Source of the DNA: [Anoxybacillus] calidus
GTDB lineage: Bacteria > Bacillota > Bacilli > Bacillales > Anoxybacillaceae
NCBI RefSeq assembly: GCF_013760845.1
Contig: NZ_JACDUU010000001.1
Location: 1-64,000, forward strand
DNA length: 64,000 bases
Direction: 5' to 3'
How positions within the stretch are numbered: position 1 is the stretch's first letter; every line of letters starts with the position of its first letter. The notes beneath the pieces were generated by a model, which worked only from the letters and a program-made list of their open reading frames with translations, ran no database searches and had not been told where the DNA came from. Below, piece by piece: positions 39,193-49,015 of the stretch. Both the position numbers and the translations under genes were made by a program.

Positions 39193-41556
39193 GTGCAACA
39201 ACAAGAGACTTTCGACTTCATTGAAAAATCGTTTATTAAAGGAACTCATGTTGCGACGATTTTTCATAATGAGAGTAATTTGTATTCCGTCGTTCGCATT
39301 CGAATTGATGAAACAAATGAACCTTTTGATGAAGCAGAAGTTGTTGTAACTGGATATTTCCCTCGGATGTATGAACATGACACTTATATTTTTTATGGTG
39401 CGTTTAAAGATCATCCGAAATTTGGAAGGCAATATGTTGCCCACCATTTTCGCAAAGACTTTCCAAAAACCAAGGAAGGAGTTATTCAATATTTATCCAG
39501 TGATTTGTTTAAGGGAATCGGTAAAAAAACGGCGGAAGCAATTGTTGAAACTTTAGGAGAAAACGCGATTTCTGTCATATTAGCAGACCCGGAAGCATTA
39601 CATAAAGTGCCGAAACTTTCAAAGGCAAAGGCTCAGGAACTATATGAGGCATTAAAAGAGCATCAAGGCTTAGAGCAGATTATGATTGCTCTTTCCCAAT
39701 TTGGTTTTGGCCCGCAGCTATCGATGAAGATTTATCAAGTGTACAAAGATGAAACGCTCGAAATCATTCAACAAAATCCATACCAACTCGTTGAGGATGT
39801 TGAAGGAATCGGCTTTGGACGTGCTGATGACTTAGGGTACCAATTAGGGATTTCGGGAAATCACCCTGACCGCATTCGTGCGGCTTGCTTATTTGTTCTC
39901 GAACGCGATTGTTTGCAGGAAGGGCACGTTTATTTAACCGAAGAACAACTGCTTGTCAATGTCAAACATTTGCTTGAAGCGAAACGGGACGAGGAAATTC
40001 CGGAAACGGCCATTTCGCAGCAATTATTAATGCTTATCGAAGAAGGAAAACTAATTGAGGAAGATGCCAAGTTTTATATTCCGTCGCTTTATTTTGCGGA
40101 AAAAGGGATTGTAACGAACATAAAACGACTGTTACAACAAACAGACGCAGTGACCGTTTTTCCTGAATCAGAATTTTTGCTGGCGCTCGGGAGACTCGAG
40201 GAACGTCTTTCCGTTCAATATGCTCCTTTGCAAAAAGAAGCCATCCAAAAAGCGCTTGCCTCTCCAGTCTTTATTTTGACAGGTGGACCGGGGACAGGAA
40301 AAACGACTGTCATCAAAGGAATTGTCGAAATTTTTGCCGACTTACATGGTCTCTCCCTTAACCCAAAAGATTATGATAAAGAAAATCCTTTCCCAATTTT
40401 GCTAGCAGCGCCAACTGGACGGGCAGCAAAGCGAATGAGCGAATCGACAGGCTTACCGGCGGTGACAATTCATCGTTTGCTCGGTTGGAACGGTGTAGAA
40501 GGCTTTGCGCATGATGAAGATGAACCGATTAACGGTAAACTGCTGATTGTCGATGAAATGTCGATGGTTGATACGTGGCTGGCGAACCAGCTTTTTAAAT
40601 CGCTTCCGGATGGCATTCAAGTCATTCTTGTCGGCGATGAAGACCAATTGCCATCTGTCGGACCGGGACAAGTATTGAAAGATTTGTTGCAAACAGATAC
40701 CATTCCAACCGTTCGCCTTACAGAAGTATATCGCCAATCAGAGGGTTCCTCGATTATTGATCTAGCCCATCATATTAAAAATGGTACACTTCCTGCTGAC
40801 ATTGCTGCACCGAGAGCGGACCGTTCTTTTATTAAATGCAATGCTTCACAAGTGTTAGAAGTTGTTCGCCAAATTGCCGCCAATGCAAAAAGCAAAGGCT
40901 ATAGTGCCAAAGATATTCAAGTGCTGGCCCCAATGTACCGCGGACCAGCAGGAATTGACAATTTAAACAAAATGCTTCAAGAGTTATTTAATCCAAAGTC
41001 CGAACAAAAGCGCGAACTTTTATTTGGTGAGGTTATTTATCGGGTTGGCGACAAAGTGTTGCAGCTTGTCAACCAGCCTGATCAAAACGTCTTTAATGGA
41101 GATATGGGCGAAATTGTGGCGATCTTTTACGCAAAAGAAAATACGGAAAAGCAAGACTTAGTCGTTGTTTCGTTTGACGGGAATGAGGTTACATATACTC
41201 GCCAGGATTTAACGCAAATTACTCACGCTTATTGCTGCTCGATTCATAAATCACAAGGAAGCGAATTCCCGATTGTTATTTTGCCGATTGTCAAAAGCTA
41301 TTATCGAATGCTGCGGCGAAACTTAATTTATACAGCTGTGACAAGAAGTAGACAATTTTTAATTTTATGCGGCGAGGAAGAGGCGCTGAAATTAGGGGTC
41401 GCTCGCTGCGATGATGGAGCTCGCCAAACGACATTGGCACATAAGCTGACTGAAATCGTAAAGCCGATAGAAGAAGGAGAACTTCCACTTGAGGATGCGC
41501 ACGTTGGCATGGAAAACGTTTCACCGTATGACTTTATGGAAGAAAGCGCAACATAA
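39193..41556 (+). CDS. recD2: ATP-dependent RecD2-like DNA helicase
   Basis: About 787 aa; an SF1B 5'-3' helicase (YrrC). The N-terminal OB and helix-hairpin-helix region (about 90-200, with KGIGKKTAEAI) is followed by helicase motif I GGPGTGKTT (about residue 358), motif II VDEMSMVD and motif VI AVTRSRQ near the end. RecD2 acts without RecBC and limits mutation and fork stalling in B. subtilis. I chose GTG 39193 because GGAGGG lies 7 nt upstream; the frame opens at GTG 39178, which lacks a site. Confidence 0.93.
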   Translation: MQQQETFDFIEKSFIKGTHVATIFHNESNLYSVVRIRIDETNEPFDEAEVVVTGYFPRMYEHDTYIFYGAFKDHPKFGRQYVAHHFRKDFPKTKEGVIQYLSSDLFKGIGKKTAEAIVETLGENAISVILADPEALHKVPKLSKAKAQELYEALKEHQGLEQIMIALSQFGFGPQLSMKIYQVYKDETLEIIQQNPYQLVEDVEGIGFGRADDLGYQLGISGNHPDRIRAACLFVLERDCLQEGHVYLTEEQLLVNVKHLLEAKRDEEIPETAISQQLLMLIEEGKLIEEDAKFYIPSLYFAEKGIVTNIKRLLQQTDAVTVFPESEFLLALGRLEERLSVQYAPLQKEAIQKALASPVFILTGGPGTGKTTVIKGIVEIFADLHGLSLNPKDYDKENPFPILLAAPTGRAAKRMSESTGLPAVTIHRLLGWNGVEGFAHDEDEPINGKLLIVDEMSMVDTWLANQLFKSLPDGIQVILVGDEDQLPSVGPGQVLKDLLQTDTIPTVRLTEVYRQSEGSSIIDLAHHIKNGTLPADIAAPRADRSFIKCNASQVLEVVRQIAANAKSKGYSAKDIQVLAPMYRGPAGIDNLNKMLQELFNPKSEQKRELLFGEVIYRVGDKVLQLVNQPDQNVFNGDMGEIVAIFYAKENTEKQDLVVVSFDGNEVTYTRQDLTQITHAYCCSIHKSQGSEFPIVILPIVKSYYRMLRRNLIYTAVTRSRQFLILCGEEEALKLGVARCDDGARQTTLAHKLTEIVKPIEEGELPLEDAHVGMENVSPYDFMEESAT

Positions 41557-41582
41557 AAATGTTCGGAAAGGTGGCGAGCTCT

Positions 41583-42056
41583 TTGCGAACATTTTCACTC
41601 GTAAAAGGATTGCCCGTTTATGAACAGGAAACGGGCAAAATGCTTGGAAAAGTAAGTGACCTTTGTTTTACGAATACAGGAAAAATAGAAGGGCTAATCA
41701 TGGAGTGCAAAAAATTTTTCGAGCGCTGTCGTTATATCCCGATGTCAGCCATTACAGCGATAGGAACAGACGGGGTAATCGTCGCCGTTTCTTCTGCCAT
41801 TCAGCATGTAAATCTTTCCGAACAAAGCTACTCTCTTTATACGCACCGAGGGATTGCCGGCAAACCAGTTATTACTTCTAAAGGCGAAAAACTTGGGTTA
41901 TTAGATGATGTATATTTTCATGAACATTTGGGCACAATCGAAGGATATGAGATAACAGAAGGCTTCTTTGCTGATGTAACGGAAGGGAAAAAAAGGATTC
42001 AAACGGTCCCTCTTACTGTCGGGGAAGAAGCGATTATCGTGAACACAATTGTCTAA
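41583..42056 (+). CDS. PRC-barrel domain protein (YrrD-like)
   Basis: About 157 aa. Two PRC-barrel-like halves are visible: FSLVKGLPVYEQETGKMLG (N-terminal) and GIAGKPVITSKGEKLGLLDD (about residues 83-102). The family includes small beta-barrel proteins of largely unknown role. I chose TTG 41583 (giving MRTFSLVKGLPVY), 8 nt after AAAGGTGG; the ATG at 41559 has no ribosome site. It follows recD2 closely. Confidence 0.8.
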   Translation: MRTFSLVKGLPVYEQETGKMLGKVSDLCFTNTGKIEGLIMECKKFFERCRYIPMSAITAIGTDGVIVAVSSAIQHVNLSEQSYSLYTHRGIAGKPVITSKGEKLGLLDDVYFHEHLGTIEGYEITEGFFADVTEGKKRIQTVPLTVGEEAIIVNTIV

Positions 42057-42070
42057 GGAGAGTGGCCTCG

Positions 42071-42262
42071 GTGCTTCAGTGCCCAAATTGTAAAAGTAAA
42101 GACTTAGGAAAAATCGGCGTCAATCAGTATTATTGCTGGAATTGCTTTATTGAACTTTCCGTTTCTAAAGGAATGATTTACACTCACCAAGTGGAAGAAG
42201 ACGGTACTTTAAGCTCTCTCGATGATTTATTTGATGAAAATGAACGGACCATTAATTTTTAG
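42071..42262 (+). CDS. Small zinc-ribbon protein
   Basis: About 63 aa. Two CxxC pairs (CPNC and CWNC, about residues 4-7 and 24-27) make a zinc ribbon; the tail is acidic. I chose GTG 42071 because AAGGAGAG lies 8 nt upstream; the GTG at 42062 overlaps that site. It sits in a run of small genes between recD2 and the AI-2E permease. Function unknown. Confidence 0.75.
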   Translation: MLQCPNCKSKDLGKIGVNQYYCWNCFIELSVSKGMIYTHQVEEDGTLSSLDDLFDENERTINF

Positions 42263-42274
42263 GGGGGAAGCAGC

Positions 42275-42406
42275 ATGAACCGTACCGTTACCTCTTTAGT
42301 GGCGATTGGTTTAGGTGTTGCAGCATATCAATATGCTCAACGCAATAACTTCAACGGCAGAACAATTAGAAAAATGGGAAGACGTTTAAGAAGAGCGATT
42401 TTCTAG
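42275..42406 (+). CDS. Very small DUF3918-like protein (YrzQ-like)
   Basis: A 43-aa ORF starting MNRTVTSLVAIGLGVAAYQY: one short hydrophobic segment, then a strongly basic C-terminus (KMGRRLRRAIF). AGGGGGGAAG precedes the ATG. Composition and length match the DUF3918 family of small Bacillus proteins, of unknown function. It lies 12 nt after the zinc-ribbon gene and before a terminator. Confidence 0.7.
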   Translation: MNRTVTSLVAIGLGVAAYQYAQRNNFNGRTIRKMGRRLRRAIF

Positions 42407-42415
42407 AGCATGATC

Positions 42416-42456
42416 AGCGGCTGACTTATTGCTTTTAAGTCAGCTGCTCTTTGTTT
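42416..42456 (+). terminator. Terminator after the small-gene run
   Basis: AGCGGCTGACTTA pairs with TAAGTCAGCTGCT (one G-U) and is followed by CTTTGTTTG. Confidence 0.82.
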
Positions 42457-42573
42457 GTGAATCATAAAATACGTTAAAGCGCTTTTCAAGTTTAAATAAA
42501 ATTCCCGCTTTATGAGGAAATTCGCATAATTGTTATGAATTCCCTCACACTAATAATGTGGGAGGGATATTTT

Positions 42574-43635
42574 TTGCGCGAACAACAGTTATTGTCATTT
42601 GTCCGATTAGGGAAAGTCTTATTAATCATCGTTATGGTTTACTTAGTTATTCGCCTAAAAGCGATTTGGGTACCTATATTTGATTTATTATTTACAGCAA
42701 TAACTCCTTTTGCGATTGCTGGATTTATTACGTATTTGCTGCATCCGCTTATTGAAAATATTCATGAACGAGGAATTCCGAGAGTTTTAGCGATTTTAAT
42801 TATTTACATCATGTTTTTCGGCGGCATTGGCTATGGATTGTATAAAGGTATTCCTCTTTTTATACAACAATTAAGAGACTTAAGCGAAAATTTGCCGGGA
42901 TTAATCGAAACATACAAAGGATGGACAAAACGAATTCACAATGAGACATCCGCTTGGCCCGAAGATATTCATGAACGAATTGAAACATTATTAGTACAGG
43001 CGGAACAATCAGTAGGGAATTTACTAACAATGATTTTGAACAGTCTAAAAGGTTTCGTCAATTCAGCGATGGTTTTTGCGTTAATCCCGTTCATCGTCTT
43101 TTACATGTTAAAAGATATTGAGCAAATAAAAAAAGCGGTCTGGTACCTTACTCCAAAACGTTGGCGTTCTCGTGGGATAGCGTTTTTAAAAGATGTTGAT
43201 GAGTCGCTTGGCAATTATATTCGCGGCCAGTTATTTGTTTGTTTAATTATTGGTACGATTGCCACTGTTGCCTTATGGATTGCCGGAATGAAATATCCTT
43301 TATTGCTCGGGATTATTATTGGTGTTACGAATATTATCCCGTATTTCGGCCCCATTATTGGCGCTGTTCCAGCGGTGATTTTGGCAGCAACCATTTCAAT
43401 TAAGATGGTGATGATTGTCGTTGTCATTATTTTTGTGCTGCAGTTTTTAGAAGGCAATATATTGTCTCCTTTTATTGTTGGAAAAAGTCTTCACATGCAT
43501 CCGCTTGTCATTATGTTTGCGTTATTTCTTGGTGGGGAAATTGGGGGGATTGTAGGATTAATTTTGGCAGTACCTTTCGCAGCTGTTTTAAAAGTAGCAT
43601 TATTACATGTGAAAGCACAGTTCAGCAATCATTGA
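42574..43635 (+). CDS. AI-2E family transporter (YrrI-like)
   Basis: About 353 aa with seven or eight predicted membrane helices and a central soluble stretch (about residues 95-150). FALIPFIVFYMLKD, IGVTNIIPYFGPIIG and QFLEGNILSPFIVG are hallmarks of the AI-2E/PerM family. Some members export autoinducer-2; others act as ion/proton antiporters, so the substrate is open. I chose TTG 42574, about 8 nt after GGGAGGG; the frame is open from ATG 42535, which lacks a site. In B. subtilis yrrI also precedes alaS. Confidence 0.87.
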   Translation: MREQQLLSFVRLGKVLLIIVMVYLVIRLKAIWVPIFDLLFTAITPFAIAGFITYLLHPLIENIHERGIPRVLAILIIYIMFFGGIGYGLYKGIPLFIQQLRDLSENLPGLIETYKGWTKRIHNETSAWPEDIHERIETLLVQAEQSVGNLLTMILNSLKGFVNSAMVFALIPFIVFYMLKDIEQIKKAVWYLTPKRWRSRGIAFLKDVDESLGNYIRGQLFVCLIIGTIATVALWIAGMKYPLLLGIIIGVTNIIPYFGPIIGAVPAVILAATISIKMVMIVVVIIFVLQFLEGNILSPFIVGKSLHMHPLVIMFALFLGGEIGGIVGLILAVPFAAVLKVALLHVKAQFSNH

Positions 43636-43661
43636 CAAAATAATCTTAACTTGTCTATAAT
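43632..43661 (+). promoter_or_regulatory. Sigma-A promoter of the alaS T-box leader
   Basis: TTGACA (43632-43637) and TATAAT (43656-43661), both consensus, are 18 nt apart. The -35 overlaps the stop codon of the upstream transporter gene. Confidence 0.88.
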
Positions 43662-43667
43662 TTGAAT

Positions 43668-43932
43668 GAAAATGGATACATAAACGCGATGAAGGATCGA
43701 GTATGTTACAGTCCATCTTAAAGCGCGAGTTCGCGCACAGAGAGGAATTTCCGCGGCTGAAAGAAATTCCAGATGAAGGGTAACAGAACGCTAATCCAGA
43801 GCGCAGGCAAAACCTGCCGGGGAAGTCACGTTACGGCTTTTGAGGTGATGAACGTTTTTTACGTTCATAAACAGGGTGGTACCGCGAGCAAAACTCTCGT
43901 CCCTGAGCAGGGATGAGAGTTTATTTTTTTAA
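43668..43932 (+). ncRNA. T-box leader of alaS
   Basis: Stem I pairs GGAT...TGTTAC with GTAACA...ATCC. The specifier strand reads GAAC-GCT-A, with GCT (alanine) at 43790-43792. The T-box AGGGTGGTACCGCG is at 43873-43886; its UGGU matches the A73 discriminator expected for tRNA-Ala. The terminator follows. The leader should raise alaS expression when tRNA-Ala is uncharged. Confidence 0.95.
43893..43930 (+). terminator. T-box-controlled terminator before alaS
   Basis: ACTCTCGTCCCTG pairs with AGGGATGAGAGT and is followed by TTATTTTTTT. Confidence 0.92.
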
Positions 43933-43956
43933 ATAAAGAAAAGAGGAGGAAAGGAT

Positions 43957-46593
43957 ATGAAAAAGCTAACATCTGCGCAAGTTCGTCAAATGTTTCTTGA
44001 CTTTTTTAAAGAAAAAGGTCATGCAGTTGAGCCAAGTGCGTCTTTAATTCCGATTGATGATCCATCGTTATTATGGATTAACAGCGGTGTGGCAACGTTA
44101 AAAAAGTATTTTGATGGCCGTGTCATTCCAGATAATCCGCGCATTTGTAATGCACAAAAGTCGATTCGTACAAATGATATTGAAAATGTCGGTAAAACAG
44201 CGCGTCATCATACGTTCTTTGAAATGCTCGGTAACTTCTCAATCGGTGATTATTTCAAACGCGAAGCGATTCATTGGGCGTGGGAATTTTTAACGAGCGA
44301 TAAATGGATTGGCTTTGATCCAAATCGCTTATCCGTCACTATTCATCCTGAAGACGACGAGGCGTTTGAAATTTGGAACAAAGAAATCGGCATTCCAGAG
44401 GAGCGCATTATTCGTTTGGAAGGGAACTTCTGGGATATTGGTGAAGGGCCAAGCGGACCAAATACAGAGATTTTCTATGACCGCGGGGAAGAATTCGGAA
44501 ATGACCCGAACGATCCGGAATTATATCCAGGCGGTGAAAACGAACGCTATTTAGAAGTATGGAACCTTGTGTTTTCGCAATTTAACCATAATCCAGACGG
44601 TACATATACGCCACTTCCAAAGAAAAACATTGATACGGGTATGGGGCTAGAGCGCATGTGCTCTATCTTACAAAATGTACCGACCAACTTTGATACAGAT
44701 CTATTCATGCCGATTATCAAGGCAACAGAAGAAATTTCTGGTGAGAAATATCGTGTTGATGCTGACAAAGATGTTGCGTTCAAAGTGATTGCAGACCATA
44801 TTCGTACAGTGACATTTGCCATTGGTGATGGTGCGCTTCCTTCAAACGAAGGTCGCGGTTATGTATTGCGTCGCTTGTTGCGCCGTGCGGTACGTTATGC
44901 GAAAAAATTAAACATTGACCGTCCATTTATGTATGAATTAGTTCCAGTTGTCGGAGAAATCATGGTCGATTATTATCCAGAAGTAAAAGAAAAAGCGGAG
45001 TTTATTCAAAAAGTGATTAAAAATGAAGAAGAACGCTTCCATGAAACACTTCATGAAGGACTGGCGATTTTAGCAAGCGTTATTCAAAAAGAAAAAGAAC
45101 GAGGTAGCGATACGATCTCCGGTGAAGATGTATTCCGCTTATACGATACATATGGCTTCCCGGTTGAATTAACAGAAGAGTATGCGGAAGAAGAAGGTAT
45201 GAAAGTCGATCATGAAGGCTTTGAACGAGAAATGGAACGCCAACGTGAACGTGCCCGCGCAGCTCGTCAAGAAGTCGATTCGATGCAAGTACAGGGCGGC
45301 GTTCTTGGCGACATTCGAGTGGAAAGCCAATTTGTTGGCTACGATCAACTTCGCACGGAGTCTGTTGTGAAAGTTATTGTGAAAAACGGCGAATTAGTTG
45401 ATGAAGTCAACGAAGGAGAAGAAGCGCAAATTATTCTCGATGTAACACCATTCTATGCTGAAAGCGGCGGACAAATTGCTGACCAAGGTTGGATTGAAAA
45501 TGATACAGCGAAAGTATATGTCAAAGACGTACAAAAAGCGCCAAATGGTCAACATTTGCACCATGTGATTGTCGAAAAAGGAACGCTCAAAAAAGGTGAA
45601 ACATATACAGCGCATCTAAACGAACAGAAGCGTGCCAATATTATTAAAAACCATACAGCGACACACCTTCTCCATCAAGCATTAAAAGATGTACTCGGCG
45701 TTCACGTTAACCAAGCTGGTTCTTTAGTGACTCCGGAGCGCTTACGTTTTGACTTCTCTCATTTTGGACAAGTAAAACCGGAAGAATTAGAACAAATCGA
45801 AGCGATTGTCAATGATAAAATTTGGCGCAGTCTCACTGTTGAAATTGATTATAAACCGCTTGAGGAAGCAAAAGCGATGGGAGCGATGGCGCTGTTTGGT
45901 GAAAAATATGGCGATATTGTTCGCGTTGTGAAAGTTGGCGATTACAGTCTAGAGCTTTGCGGCGGCTGCCATGTGCCAAATACTGCAGCGATCGGCTTGT
46001 TTAAAATTGTTTCCGAATCTGGAATCGGAGCAGGTACGCGTCGCATTGAAGCGGTAACCGGGGAAGCAGCATATCGTTTAATGAATGAGCAAATTGCCTT
46101 ATTACAAGAAGCGGCACAAAAATTAAAAACAAATCCAAAAGATATTGTCAGCCGGATTGATACGTTAATGAACGAAATCCGTGAATTGCAGCGCGAAAAT
46201 GAATCATTAGCTGCCCGCTTAGGTAACATGGAAGCGGCGAATCTTGTGAATAAAACTAAAGAAATAAATGGTGTAAATGTACTGGCAAGTAAAGTAAATG
46301 CAACAGATATGAATAATTTGCGTACGATGGTCGATGAATTAAAACAAAAATTAGGTTCTGCTGTCATCGTGTTGGCATCTGTACAAGGAGAAAAAGTGAA
46401 TCTGATTGCTGGCGTGACAAAAGATTTAGTTGACAAAGGATATCATGCTGGTCAATTAATTAAAGAAGTAGCAACGCGATGCGGCGGCGGTGGTGGCGGC
46501 CGTCCGGATATGGCGCAAGCGGGAGGAAAAGATCCAAATAAGGTGGATCAAGCTCTTCAATTTGTCGAAGAATGGGTAAAATCCGTTTTATAA
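43957..46593 (+). CDS. alaS: Alanine--tRNA ligase
   Basis: An 878-aa synthetase. The class II catalytic core is at the N-terminus ([42 protein letters not shown]). The editing domain has the zinc motifs HTATHLLHQ (about residue 567) and CGGCHV (about 669). The C-Ala domain ends with a glycine-rich [22 protein letters not shown] precedes the ATG. It is regulated by the T-box leader upstream and followed by ireB and ruvX, the standard order. Confidence 0.98.
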   Translation: MKKLTSAQVRQMFLDFFKEKGHAVEPSASLIPIDDPSLLWINSGVATLKKYFDGRVIPDNPRICNAQKSIRTNDIENVGKTARHHTFFEMLGNFSIGDYFKREAIHWAWEFLTSDKWIGFDPNRLSVTIHPEDDEAFEIWNKEIGIPEERIIRLEGNFWDIGEGPSGPNTEIFYDRGEEFGNDPNDPELYPGGENERYLEVWNLVFSQFNHNPDGTYTPLPKKNIDTGMGLERMCSILQNVPTNFDTDLFMPIIKATEEISGEKYRVDADKDVAFKVIADHIRTVTFAIGDGALPSNEGRGYVLRRLLRRAVRYAKKLNIDRPFMYELVPVVGEIMVDYYPEVKEKAEFIQKVIKNEEERFHETLHEGLAILASVIQKEKERGSDTISGEDVFRLYDTYGFPVELTEEYAEEEGMKVDHEGFEREMERQRERARAARQEVDSMQVQGGVLGDIRVESQFVGYDQLRTESVVKVIVKNGELVDEVNEGEEAQIILDVTPFYAESGGQIADQGWIENDTAKVYVKDVQKAPNGQHLHHVIVEKGTLKKGETYTAHLNEQKRANIIKNHTATHLLHQALKDVLGVHVNQAGSLVTPERLRFDFSHFGQVKPEELEQIEAIVNDKIWRSLTVEIDYKPLEEAKAMGAMALFGEKYGDIVRVVKVGDYSLELCGGCHVPNTAAIGLFKIVSESGIGAGTRRIEAVTGEAAYRLMNEQIALLQEAAQKLKTNPKDIVSRIDTLMNEIRELQRENESLAARLGNMEAANLVNKTKEINGVNVLASKVNATDMNNLRTMVDELKQKLGSAVIVLASVQGEKVNLIAGVTKDLVDKGYHAGQLIKEVATRCGGGGGGRPDMAQAGGKDPNKVDQALQFVEEWVKSVL

Positions 46594-46669
46594 TTCGCTT
46601 AGATGGTGTACAATGGATGTAAGATGGATATGCCGGATTCTGCCGAATCTGAGAGAGAGGTGCAAAGCG

Positions 46670-46936
46670 ATGAGCTCATTTGATAAAACAATGCAGTTTA
46701 ACTTCTCAGAGGAGCCAGTCGAAACAGACATTAAGGAAGTGCTGTTTACTGTGTACGAAGCGCTGAAAGAAAAAGGATATAATCCGATTAACCAAATTGT
46801 TGGCTATTTGTTATCTGGCGACCCAGCTTACATCCCGCGCCATAGAGATGCAAGAACGCTCATTCGAAAGATTGAACGAGATGAATTAATTGAAGAGTTA
46901 GTGAAATCCTATTTACACAAGCACCGAGAGGATTAA
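46670..46936 (+). CDS. IreB family regulatory phosphoprotein
   Basis: An 88-aa protein beginning [15 protein letters not shown], with the conserved [20 protein letters not shown] split across about residues 34-54 and [20 protein letters not shown]. IreB (YrzL in B. subtilis) is a small protein phosphorylated by the IreK/PrkC-type kinase in Enterococcus. I chose ATG 46670, with GAGAGAGGTG upstream; the frame extends 19 codons further upstream without support. ruvX follows after 3 nt. Confidence 0.92.
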   Translation: MSSFDKTMQFNFSEEPVETDIKEVLFTVYEALKEKGYNPINQIVGYLLSGDPAYIPRHRDARTLIRKIERDELIEELVKSYLHKHRED

Positions 46937-46939
46937 TAT

Positions 46940-47356
46940 ATGCGTGTACTAGGTTTGGATTTGGGAACGAAAACATTAGGAGTCGCTATTAGTGATGAAC
47001 TTGGCTGGACAGCTCAAGGACTTGAAACAATAAAGATTGATGAAGAACAAGGGCAATTTGGTCTTAAGCGACTTCGGGAGCTTATTGAAGAGTATCATGT
47101 CGAAGCAATTGTACTCGGATTTCCAAAAAATATGAACGGAACGGTTGGTCCACGTGGTGAAGCAAGTCAGCAATTTGCCGAAATATTAAAACAAGAATTC
47201 GGTCTTCCAGTGATTTTATGGGATGAGCGTCTTTCAACGATGGCAGCAGAGCGTATGTTAATTGCCGCCGATGTCAGCAGAAAAAAGCGAAAGCAAGTGA
47301 TCGATAAGATGGCGGCAGTCATGATTTTGCAGTCCTATCTTGATAGTAAAAATTAA
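46940..47356 (+). CDS. ruvX: Holliday junction resolvase-like RuvX (YqgF/YrrK)
   Basis: A 138-aa RNase-H-fold protein: [19 protein letters not shown] carries the first acidic residue, and [15 protein letters not shown] and [13 protein letters not shown] are the other conserved motifs. YqgF proteins have been linked to pre-16S rRNA 5'-end maturation and to Holliday junction resolution; the ribosomal role is better supported. It starts 3 nt after the ireB stop and is in the alaS-ireB-ruvX-yrzB run. Confidence 0.95.
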   Translation: MRVLGLDLGTKTLGVAISDELGWTAQGLETIKIDEEQGQFGLKRLRELIEEYHVEAIVLGFPKNMNGTVGPRGEASQQFAEILKQEFGLPVILWDERLSTMAAERMLIAADVSRKKRKQVIDKMAAVMILQSYLDSKN

Positions 47357-47371
47357 ATTGAGGTGAACATA

Positions 47372-47668
47372 ATGGAACATGGCGATAAACATATTACAGT
47401 AGTCGATGAGAATGGAAATGAACAATTATGTGAGGTCCTTTTTACATTCGAATCTGAAGACTTTGGAAAATCATACGTTTTTTACTACCCAATCGGTGCA
47501 GAATATGACGATGAGGAAGAAACAGAGATTCACGTTTCCGCTTTTATCCCAGGGGAAGGCGAGGAAGAAGGAGAGCTTCAGCCAATCGAAACAGAAGAAG
47601 AATGGGATATGATTGAAGAAGTTTGGAATACGTTCTGTGCTGAACAAGAAGAGGGAGACGAAGAATAA
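47372..47668 (+). CDS. DUF1292 family protein (YrzB-like)
   Basis: A 98-aa very acidic protein with about one third Asp/Glu. [17 protein letters not shown] and a C-terminal [14 protein letters not shown] are typical of DUF1292. The function is unknown. I chose ATG 47372 with AGGTGA 5 nt upstream; the frame opens three codons earlier. It follows ruvX and precedes a strong terminator. Confidence 0.9.
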   Translation: MEHGDKHITVVDENGNEQLCEVLFTFESEDFGKSYVFYYPIGAEYDDEEETEIHVSAFIPGEGEEEGELQPIETEEEWDMIEEVWNTFCAEQEEGDEE

Positions 47669-47673
47669 GTGGA

Positions 47674-47708
47674 AAAGGGTGACCGTTACGCACGGTCACC
47701 TTTTTTTA
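47674..47708 (+). terminator. Terminator of the alaS-ireB-ruvX operon
   Basis: GGTGACCGT and ACGGTCACC form a perfect 9-bp stem with TACGC loop, followed by TTTTTTT. Confidence 0.93.
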
Positions 47709-47749
47709 GGAAATAGACGGCTAATAGCGAAAAATGTGAAAATTTGTAG

Positions 47750-47755
47750 TATAAT
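47750..47755 (+). promoter_or_regulatory. -10 element for mltG
   Basis: TATAAT in GTAGTATAATATC, 24 nt before the mltG start. The same 13 bases occur before tcdA. No clear -35. Confidence 0.5.
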
Positions 47756-47779
47756 ATCACGAGTGAGAGGAGGAGGAAG

Positions 47780-48877
47780 ATGGTGAATCAGTTTACGAAT
47801 CAACAAAAAGACGCACAACTTGTCAGGAAAATTGTGTTGATTGTCTCTGCTGTGATGTTACTTTTTCTAATGATTGCTGTGGGTGGAAGTTATATATATA
47901 TAAAATCGGCCTTAAAACCTGTCGACCCTAAAGATAAAAAAACGATTCATGTGTCGATTCCAATCGGCTCTTCTGTGAGCGAAATCGCAGCTATTTTGGA
48001 AGAAAAAAGAATTATTAAAGATGCAACCATTTTTCGCTATTATGTGAAATTTAAAAATCATGCTGACTTCCAGGCTGGAGAATATGAACTCAATCGGGCG
48101 ATGACGTTAGAAGAGATTATTGCTTCATTGAAGACCGGAAAGGTAGCCAAAGAAACAAAATTGAAAATTACGATACCAGAAGGAAAGCAATTGACACAAA
48201 TTGCCACAATTGTTGCGCAAAAGACAGGTTACAAAAAAGAGGAATTTATGGCTAAGATGAATGACCGAAACTATATAAAACAACTAATCAAAAAATATCC
48301 GACGATTTTATCTGAGGAAATTTTAAATAAAAATATTCGTTATCCGCTTGAAGGATATTTATTCCCAGCTACGTATTCATTCCACGAAAAGAAACCGTCA
48401 ATGGAAACGATCATCGAAGCGATGCTCGATAAAACGGAAGAAGTCATAATGAAATATGAAGTAGAAATGGGAGAAATGGAATTTACGCCGCATAAATTAT
48501 TAACGATGGCTTCGCTCATTGAGGAAGAAGCAACAGCAAAAACAGACCGTGAAAAAATTGCGAGCGTATTTTACAACCGCTTGCGGGTAGGTATGCCGCT
48601 GCAAACGGACCCAACCGTTCTTTATGCGCTCGGCAAACATAAAGATCGCGTTTATTATAAAGACTTAAAAGTGAATTCTCCTTACAATACTTATATTCAT
48701 AACGGTTTACCACCTGGTCCGATCGCCAATGCCGGTGAAATGTCGATTCGGGCGGCCTTACAGCCAGCGGAAACGGATTATATGTATTTCCTTGCAACGC
48801 CAAATGGAGAAGTGATTTTTACAAAAACGTTAAAAGAGCATAATCGCGAAAAAGCGAAATATATTGGCAAACAGTAG
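47780..48877 (+). CDS. mltG: Endolytic transglycosylase MltG
   Basis: A 365-aa membrane-anchored enzyme (YrrL) that cuts nascent glycan strands. An N-terminal membrane helix (about residues 17-40) is followed by a LysM-like subdomain (about 50-110) and the YceG catalytic domain with EGYLFPATY, LIEEEA (containing the catalytic glutamate) and LQTDPTVLYALG. Gene order mltG then trmR matches B. subtilis. AGGAGGAGG precedes the ATG closely. Confidence 0.95.
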   Translation: MVNQFTNQQKDAQLVRKIVLIVSAVMLLFLMIAVGGSYIYIKSALKPVDPKDKKTIHVSIPIGSSVSEIAAILEEKRIIKDATIFRYYVKFKNHADFQAGEYELNRAMTLEEIIASLKTGKVAKETKLKITIPEGKQLTQIATIVAQKTGYKKEEFMAKMNDRNYIKQLIKKYPTILSEEILNKNIRYPLEGYLFPATYSFHEKKPSMETIIEAMLDKTEEVIMKYEVEMGEMEFTPHKLLTMASLIEEEATAKTDREKIASVFYNRLRVGMPLQTDPTVLYALGKHKDRVYYKDLKVNSPYNTYIHNGLPPGPIANAGEMSIRAALQPAETDYMYFLATPNGEVIFTKTLKEHNREKAKYIGKQ

Positions 48878-48969
48878 AAAAGCTAGGGAATGGCTAGAAA
48901 AGAGAAAAAAGTTTCGCATTCTTATCTTATTTATGATAGTATATATAAAGTTATGAATCATTTTTTCAC

Positions 48970-48999
48970 AAGAGTTCAGTTATTGGACTCTTATTTTTT
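48970..48999 (+). terminator. Hairpin with T-run immediately before trmR
   Basis: AAGAGTTCA and TGGACTCTT form a stem (one G-U) followed by ATTTTTT. The trmR ribosome site GAGGAGG begins at 49001, so this terminator ends 2 nt before it. It could attenuate read-through from mltG. Confidence 0.75.
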
Positions 49000-49015
49000 C
49001 GAGGAGGAACTCGAT

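Noticed and set aside
45942-46436. 164-codon minus-strand frame inside alaS
   Set aside because: Antisense shadow of alaS, which has all family motifs in the plus strand.
48890-49015. N-terminal extension of TrmR by 42 residues
   Set aside because: The extension is crossed by a terminator hairpin and T-run, and a strong ribosome site lies just before TTG 49016, where the family N-terminus begins. Kept as a finding for regulation only.
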